Of a DNA stretch of 6,587 bases, positions 1-3,046 are shown piece by piece. The stretch lies in contig DAHUZG010000380.1 in assembly GCA_027306715.1 (NCBI GenBank), positions 1-6,587 of the forward strand, given 5' to 3'. Source of the stretch: Acidimicrobiaceae bacterium. Lineage in GTDB: Bacteria > Actinomycetota > Acidimicrobiia > Acidimicrobiales > Bog-793. The notes under the pieces are model-generated. The model was not told the DNA's origin, made no database searches, and saw only the letters and a list, made by a program, of their open reading frames with translations. The first letter of the stretch is position 1; each line of letters begins with the position of its first letter. Position numbers and translations under genes: made by a program.

Positions 1-48
1 GGCGCCGCCCACTCCGTGGCGGTGACGATCGGGGCGATCCCGAAATAA
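1..48 (+). CDS. 3' end of an unidentified protein-coding gene (partial)
   Basis: Frame 1 reads 15 codons, GAAHSVAVTIGAIPK, and then a TAA stop at 46-48. Almost every third codon position up to the stop is G or C, which is the pattern of the real genes in this window. Frame 2 closes at a TGA after seven codons, and frame 3 stays open but lacks the coding third-position pattern. The start and nearly all of the protein lie outside the window. The fragment is too short to identify a family, so no function is proposed. A strong hairpin about 80 bases downstream (128-158) could end its transcript. Confidence 0.45.
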   Translation, partial: GAAHSVAVTIGAIPK

Positions 49-100
49 CAGCTCCCCCGCTGCACGGCGACCGGCCACCCCCTCCGCTCGTCGTGTCGGG

Positions 101-125
101 TCCTGCGCAGCCCCCTCCTGCGCAG
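101..125. repeat. Two direct copies of TCCTGCGCAG, each holding an 8-bp palindrome
   Basis: TCCTGCGCAG occurs at 101-110 and again at 116-125, 15 bases apart start to start. The inner CTGCGCAG is self-complementary, so each copy is a small palindrome and the two copies can also pair with each other. They sit immediately before the large hairpin at 128-158 in non-coding DNA. They could be part of the termination structure or a tandem operator. The sequence alone does not decide, and a 10-base match can arise by chance in GC-rich DNA. Confidence 0.4.
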
Positions 126-127
126 AC

Positions 128-158
128 GACGTGCCGGGCGCGGAGCGCCCGGCACGTC
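128..158 (+). terminator. Strong GC-rich hairpin, probable transcription terminator
   Basis: Bases 128-141 are perfectly complementary to 145-158, giving a 14-bp stem closed by a three-base loop (GGA). No T-run follows (the next bases are CGCGTCCGG), so it is not a classic intrinsic terminator. Stem-loops without a T-tract are nevertheless common after genes in high-GC actinobacteria. It lies between the end of the partial gene at 48 and the promoter region at about 200-232, which is where a terminator would be expected. An RNA processing or protein-binding role is an alternative. Confidence 0.5.
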
Positions 159-206
159 CGCGTCCGGAAAGCTGCCCGCCGCGAGACCGCGTCCTCGGAG
201 CAGACA

Positions 207-221
207 CGAACGTACGTTCGA
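207..221. promoter_or_regulatory. Perfect 14-bp palindrome resembling an actinobacterial LexA (SOS) box
   Basis: CGAACGTACGTTCG at 207-220 is exactly self-complementary and is followed by A at 221. The known Gram-positive/actinobacterial LexA motif is CGAAC-N4-GTTCG, with mycobacteria preferring an outer T and A. This site matches the full CGAAC-N4-GTTCG core and the right-hand A; only the outer left base (A at 206) differs from T. It ends five bases before the -10-like TAGCGT at 227, so bound repressor would cover the promoter. TetR-family operators can also be AACGTACGTT-like palindromes, so LexA is the leading reading and not a certainty. The likely controlled gene is the small ORF at 240. 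Confidence 0.55.
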
Positions 222-226
222 TCAGC

Positions 227-232
227 TAGCGT
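227..232 (+). promoter_or_regulatory. -10-like hexamer TAGCGT for the small ORF
   Basis: TAGCGT fits the actinobacterial -10 pattern TANNNT. Its last base is separated by seven bases from the GTG at 240, so transcription could begin at the G of the start codon (leaderless mRNA). No good -35 box is visible. The palindrome at 207-220 occupies the expected spacer between -35 and -10. Confidence 0.45.
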
Positions 233-239
233 GGCGTCC

Positions 240-425
240 GTGAAGCTCAGTGACGCCGAGCTCGAGATCCTCCGCCGCTCTATCGTGATGCTGGCGCCCG
301 GCGCGCCGAGCGGGCTCTCCCGCGAGCAGGCGATGGCGCTGCTCGCCGAGCTTGCGGCAGCGCGCCGAGCCGGGCCGGTCGCGCCGGCGCCCGGCGATCC
401 CGGCCCCGGATCAGGTTCCCGGTAG
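240..425 (+). CDS. Small protein of unknown function (61 aa), possibly under LexA-like control
   Basis: I do not recognise this protein. Starting at GTG 240 it is 61 residues. Residues 1-43 look helical and amphipathic (KLSDAELEILRRSIVML, then a Gly/Pro break around 20-25, then LSREQAMALLAELAAARR). Residues 44-61 form a Pro/Gly/Ala tail that is probably disordered. There are no Cys, no membrane segment and no signal peptide. The frame is open far upstream, but the region before 231 does not have gene-like third-position GC. GTG 231 overlaps the -10-like hexamer, so 240 is preferred as a leaderless start; no Shine-Dalgarno is visible. Its TAG stop (423-425) begins the -10-like element of the next gene, which starts 11 bases later. 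The helical part resembles the two-helix layout of small regulatory or adaptor proteins, but no function can be assigned. Codon pattern and position support it being real with moderate confidence. Confidence 0.55.
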   Translation: MKLSDAELEILRRSIVMLAPGAPSGLSREQAMALLAELAAARRAGPVAPAPGDPGPGSGSR

Positions 426-428
426 CCT
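423..428 (+). promoter_or_regulatory. -10-like hexamer TAGCCT overlapping the upstream stop codon
   Basis: TAGCCT fits TANNNT, and its TAG is the stop codon of the 61-aa ORF. Eight bases separate it from the GTG start at 437, and no Shine-Dalgarno lies in between, so a leaderless transcript is plausible. No convincing -35 box is seen around 400-406. Confidence 0.4.
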
Positions 429-436
429 TCGGCTCC

Positions 437-1618
437 GTGAGCGGGCCGCAGCGTGGGTTCTCGACGAGGGCCGTCCACGTCGCCGCCCCAATCGGCGTCG
501 GGCAGCAGCCCTCGAGCGTCCCCGTCTACCAGACCTCGACCTGGCGGGCGTCCTCGACCGCCGAGCTCGGTGCGATCCTTGCTCACGAGCAGGCCGGCTA
601 TTCCTACGGTCGCGGCTACGGCAACCCCACCGTCGATGCGTTCGAGCAGGCGATGGCCGACCTCGAGGGCACCACAGCAGCGATGGCGTTCTCCTCGGGG
701 ATGTCGGCGATCCACGCAGTGGCCACCGTGATCGCCCGCTCCGGCGACTCGATCGTCGCCAGCAACCGCCTCTACGGGGGCACCTACTCGCTGTTCGTGC
801 ACGTGCTGCCCCGTTACGGGATCGAAGTGCGACTTGTCGACATCTCCGACGAGGACGCCGTCCGGCAGGCGCTCGAGGGCGCACGGGCCCTCTATGTCGA
901 GACGATCGCCAACCCGCTGCTCACCGTCGCCGATCTCGAGAGCCTCGCCGTGTGCTGTGCCGAGTCCGGCGTCGAGAGCGTCGTCGACAACACCTTGGCC
1001 TCCCCCTATCTCTGCAACCCCGCCGCGAGCGGCTTCGGCTGGGTGATCCACTCAGCGACGAAGTACATCGGCGGCCACAGCGACCTCATCGGCGGCGCCG
1101 TCTGCACCGACGCCGGGCGTGCGGCCCGGCTGCGCAGCTTGGCGCTCGACCAAGGGGGCGCGATGCCGCCGTTCGAGGCGTGGCTGTGCCTGCGCGGGCT
1201 TGCCACGCTGGCGGTGCGCATGGAGCGGCATTGCGCCTCGGCGGCTGCGCTCGCCGAGGCACTGTCGCCCCATCCGAGGCTGGCGGCGGTTCGCTATCCC
1301 GGGCTGCCGGGTCACTCCGACCGCGATCTCGCAGAGCGACAGCTGCGCGGCTTCGGCGGAATGCTCGCCCTCGAGCACGCCGGAGGGGACGCCGGAGCCG
1401 CCCGCTTCTGCGACTCGCTCGAGCTGGCGTGGCTGGCCGTCAGCCTCGGCGGTGCCCACACCCTCGTCTCGCATCCCGCCTCGAGCACCCACCGTCAGCT
1501 CGATGCGGCCGCCCGCGCCGAGGCGGGCCTTCCCGAGGGCCTCGTCCGCGTGAGCGTCGGCCTTGAGGACGTGAGCGACCTGATCGCCGATCTCACCCAG
1601 GCGTTGGACCGCTCGTGA
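437..1618 (+). CDS. PLP-dependent Cys/Met metabolism enzyme (gamma-family transsulfuration/C-S lyase type)
   Basis: This 393-residue protein has the full fold signature of the Cys/Met metabolism PLP family: cystathionine gamma-synthase and gamma-lyase, methionine gamma-lyase and O-acetylhomoserine sulfhydrylase. These enzymes make or break C-S bonds of homocysteine, methionine or cysteine in the cytoplasm. Visible landmarks are the phosphate-binding Tyr57/Arg59 segment (YGRGYGNPT), SSGMSAI at 86-92, LYGGTY at 112-117, the cofactor Asp184 in VVDNT, the Schiff-base Lys209 in HSATKYIGGHSD, PFEAWLCLRG near 245-254, SLGGAHTLVSHPAS at 336-349, and the carboxylate-binding Arg371 in LVRVSVGLED. Gly115 takes the place of the Cys that typifies classical methionine gamma-lyases (LYGCT), so that activity is not favoured. 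The length is close to gamma-synthases and lyases and shorter than typical MetY. The exact reaction cannot be fixed. GTG 437 is chosen because the conserved N-terminus (FSTRAVHVA) follows it closely and a -10-like element precedes it. The next gene begins one base after the stop. Confidence 0.9.
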   Translation: MSGPQRGFSTRAVHVAAPIGVGQQPSSVPVYQTSTWRASSTAELGAILAHEQAGYSYGRGYGNPTVDAFEQAMADLEGTTAAMAFSSGMSAIHAVATVIARSGDSIVASNRLYGGTYSLFVHVLPRYGIEVRLVDISDEDAVRQALEGARALYVETIANPLLTVADLESLAVCCAESGVESVVDNTLASPYLCNPAASGFGWVIHSATKYIGGHSDLIGGAVCTDAGRAARLRSLALDQGGAMPPFEAWLCLRGLATLAVRMERHCASAAALAEALSPHPRLAAVRYPGLPGHSDRDLAERQLRGFGGMLALEHAGGDAGAARFCDSLELAWLAVSLGGAHTLVSHPASSTHRQLDAAARAEAGLPEGLVRVSVGLEDVSDLIADLTQALDRS

Positions 1619-1644
1619 GATGAGGCAGGGAGATGAGGCAGGGA
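1619..1644 (+). repeat. 13-base perfect tandem duplication at a gene start
   Basis: GATGAGGCAGGGA occurs twice head to tail, at 1619-1631 and 1632-1644. Each copy contains an ATG (1620 and 1633). Because 13 is not a multiple of three, the two ATGs are in different frames. Only the first is in frame with the AhpD-like protein. The purine-rich AGGCAGGGAG before the second ATG would act as a ribosome binding site for the wrong frame. Confidence 0.85.
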
Positions 1645-2264
1645 GCTCGGCGGGCGAGGCGGCAGCCGGCGCCGGCACCGGGTGGATGCCGGCGGTGGGG
1701 CGTCTCCACGAGGTCGCCGGCTCGGCGCTCGGGCCGTCCTGGGTCGCCGCCCGCGAGCGGATCGCCGCCACCCACGAGGGGCGGGTCGACGGGCCGTATG
1801 CCGTGCTCGCACGCCAGCCCGAGCTCGCCGTGCGGGTCGCCGCGCTCGAGGAGTACTTCCGCCTCGCCTCGAGCCTGCCCGGCCCCGAGCGCGAGCTCGT
1901 GACCCTCGTCACCGCCCGTCAGGCCGGCGCCGACTTCTGCTGGGCGGTGCACGAGCACGCCGGCGCCCGGGCCGAGGTGGTGGAGTCGATTCGAAGCGGC
2001 GCCGGCGCTGGGCTGAGCGACCGTGAGGCGTTGCTGATCGAGCTGGCGACGGCGCTCGCCGCCGAGGGCGGCCTCAGCGCCGGCCTCTACGCCCGCGCCG
2101 TCGGCGAGCTCGGTGAGCCGGGCGTCGTCGAGATCGTGACCCTTGTCGGGCACTACCGGCTCGTCGCCTTGCTGCTCAACGCCTTCGAGGTGCCCGCACC
2201 GGCCTCCGAGGCGCCGGTACCGGAGGGACAGGGTGGCATCGGCGCTGCTTCACGCACCGGCTAG
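1620..2264 (+). CDS. Carboxymuconolactone decarboxylase (CMD)/AhpD-like family protein
   Basis: The protein is 214 residues from ATG 1620. After a low-complexity first 22 residues it reads as a helical CMD/AhpD-type domain. The central segment has PERELVTLVTARQAG (89-103) followed by Cys107-Trp108 and His111/His113 in FCWAVHEHA. This corresponds to the E...EW..H helix of CMD proteins, with Cys where Glu is often found. Family members include AhpD peroxidase partners, gamma-carboxymuconolactone decarboxylase and many uncharacterised oxidoreductase-like proteins. The AhpD CxxC pair is not present, so a thiol-disulfide role of AhpD type is unlikely. The C-terminal LVGHYRLVALLLNAFEVP is a typical end helix. 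ATG 1620 gives close coupling to the upstream PLP gene (one base gap). However, the start lies in a tandem duplication, and ATG 1686 (Met23, MPAVGRLHEV) is a credible alternative giving 192 residues. Function is unassigned. Confidence 0.82.
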   Translation: MRQGDEAGSSAGEAAAGAGTGWMPAVGRLHEVAGSALGPSWVAARERIAATHEGRVDGPYAVLARQPELAVRVAALEEYFRLASSLPGPERELVTLVTARQAGADFCWAVHEHAGARAEVVESIRSGAGAGLSDREALLIELATALAAEGGLSAGLYARAVGELGEPGVVEIVTLVGHYRLVALLLNAFEVPAPASEAPVPEGQGGIGAASRTG

Positions 2265-2267
2265 CTT
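2262..2267 (+). promoter_or_regulatory. -10-like hexamer TAGCTT overlapping the upstream stop codon
   Basis: TAGCTT fits TANNNT, and its TAG is the stop codon of the AhpD-like gene. A transcript starting about eight bases downstream would carry a short leader that includes the ribosome binding site at 2282-2286. No clear -35 box is visible. This may give the nitroreductase gene its own promoter inside the gene string. Confidence 0.35.
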
Positions 2268-2281
2268 GACGGCACCGAGCT

Positions 2282-2286
2282 GGAGG
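2282..2286 (+). promoter_or_regulatory. Shine-Dalgarno GGAGG fixing the nitroreductase start
   Basis: GGAGG lies six bases before ATG 2293. It selects that ATG over upstream in-frame starts such as 2143, which would overlap the preceding gene by about 120 bases. It contrasts with the neighbouring GTG-started genes, which have no such site. Confidence 0.8.
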
Positions 2287-2292
2287 CCGCCC

Positions 2293-2940
2293 ATGAGCGC
2301 ACCGTTCGACCTCGCCGAGACCGACCGTCTCCTCTCCACCACCCGCGCCGTGCGTCGCCGCCTCGATCTCGAGCGCGCCGTCGAGCCGGAGGTGCTCCTT
2401 GACTGCATCCGCCTCTCCCAGCAGGCGCCGACACCTTCGAACAGCCAGACCTGGCGCTGGATGGTCGTCACCGACGCCGAGCGACGGGCCGCCCTCGCCG
2501 AGCTCTACCGCCGCGGCTCGGCCGCCTACCTCGAGGGGCGGCGTCCCGGGCCGGAGACCGACGCCCAGGCGCGGCGGGTGTTCGAGTCGGCCTCGTGGCT
2601 CGTCGAGCACCTCGCCCGGGTGCCGGTGCACGTCATCCCCTGCGTCCAAGGACGCATCACGACCGGCAATCCGAGGATGGCGATCTCGCTGCTCGGCGGG
2701 GTCTTTCCCGCCGTGTGGAGCTTCCAGCTGGCGCTGCGCGCGCGTGGCCTCGGGTCGGTGCTGACGACGTTCCACCTCGCCCACGAGACCGAGGCGGCCG
2801 AGCTGCTCGCCATCCCCGACGACGTCACCCAGGTGGCGCTCCTGCCGGTCGCCTACACGACCGGCGGGGAGTTCCACCCGGCCATCCGGCCACCGGTCGA
2901 GACGATCGTCCACTTCGACAGCTGGGCGCCTGCCCGCTGA
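2293..2940 (+). CDS. Nitroreductase-family flavoprotein
   Basis: This 215-residue protein matches the FMN-dependent nitroreductase fold, whose members use NAD(P)H to reduce nitro groups, quinones, enones or other acceptors in the cytoplasm. The N-terminal TTRAVRRRLD (16-25) is the RxVRxF-type FMN phosphate-binding segment. APTPSNSQTWRWMVV (45-59) is the APSxxNxQPW flavin-binding loop with Asn50, Gln52 and Trp54. GGVFPAVWSFQLALRARGLG followed by SVLTTFHLAHE is the dimer-interface helix and the second FMN-binding stretch. TTGGEFHPAIRPPVE near the end is the usual C-terminal Arg-containing tail. Length is normal for the family and no key segment is missing. Ribosome binding site GGAGG and a -10-like TAGCTT precede it, so it can be expressed apart from the PLP/AhpD-like pair. 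The natural substrate is unknown; a detoxifying or catabolic reductase is the usual inference. Confidence 0.88.
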   Translation: MSAPFDLAETDRLLSTTRAVRRRLDLERAVEPEVLLDCIRLSQQAPTPSNSQTWRWMVVTDAERRAALAELYRRGSAAYLEGRRPGPETDAQARRVFESASWLVEHLARVPVHVIPCVQGRITTGNPRMAISLLGGVFPAVWSFQLALRARGLGSVLTTFHLAHETEAAELLAIPDDVTQVALLPVAYTTGGEFHPAIRPPVETIVHFDSWAPAR

Positions 2941-2963
2941 GGCGCGGCTCCGTCCGGCCCTCC

Positions 2964-3002
2964 GCGGCCGGCCCCTGCGGCCGGCCACTGCGGCCGGCCA
3001 CT
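2964..3002. repeat. Three tandem 13-base GC-rich units, self-complementary
   Basis: GCGGCCGGCC recurs at 2964, 2977 and 2990 with spacers CCT, ACT and ACT, so the unit is 13 bases with one mismatch across three copies. GGCCGGCC is its own reverse complement, so any two copies can form an 8-bp stem; copies 2979-2986 and 2992-2999 pair around a five-base ACTGC loop. It lies in the 106-base gap between the nitroreductase stop and the next start. A terminator for the nitroreductase transcript is the simplest role, though no T-run follows. Slippage-prone repeat DNA without function is also possible. Confidence 0.7.
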
Positions 3003-3032
3003 GCCAGCCTGCGCCGGCGGAGGTCGGTGACC

Positions 3033-3038
3033 TAGGGT
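3033..3038 (+). promoter_or_regulatory. -10-like hexamer TAGGGT for the molybdenum hydroxylase operon
   Basis: TAGGGT fits TANNNT and sits eight bases before GTG 3047, with no Shine-Dalgarno between them. This spacing allows transcription to start at the GTG itself, giving a leaderless operon mRNA. It follows the repeat/hairpin region at 2964-3002. No clear -35 box is visible. Confidence 0.5.
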
Positions 3039-3046
3039 AGCGAGCC

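Noticed and set aside
93..239. Longer N-terminus of the small ORF (start at 93)
   Set aside because: It would run through the terminator-like hairpin and the operator, and its third-position composition is not gene-like; GTG 240 fits the promoter spacing.
352..1566. 404-residue plus-strand open frame
   Set aside because: Overlaps the PLP gene in another frame and is dominated by Arg and Pro, with no conserved motif.
1633..1902. Frame starting at the second ATG of the tandem duplication, with a good ribosome binding site
   Set aside because: The 89-residue product is Arg/Pro/Ser-rich and lacks motifs; the conserved domain is in the 1620 frame.
1052..1912. 286-residue minus-strand open frame
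   Set aside because: Antisense to the PLP enzyme and the AhpD-like gene, no family motif, low-complexity composition.
2266..2271. TTGACG as a -35 box
   Set aside because: No -10-like hexamer lies 16-18 bases downstream; that position falls on the ribosome binding site and start codon.
2143..2292. Upstream start for the nitroreductase
   Set aside because: It would overlap the AhpD-like gene and add 50 residues absent from the family; GGAGG before 2293 marks the real start.
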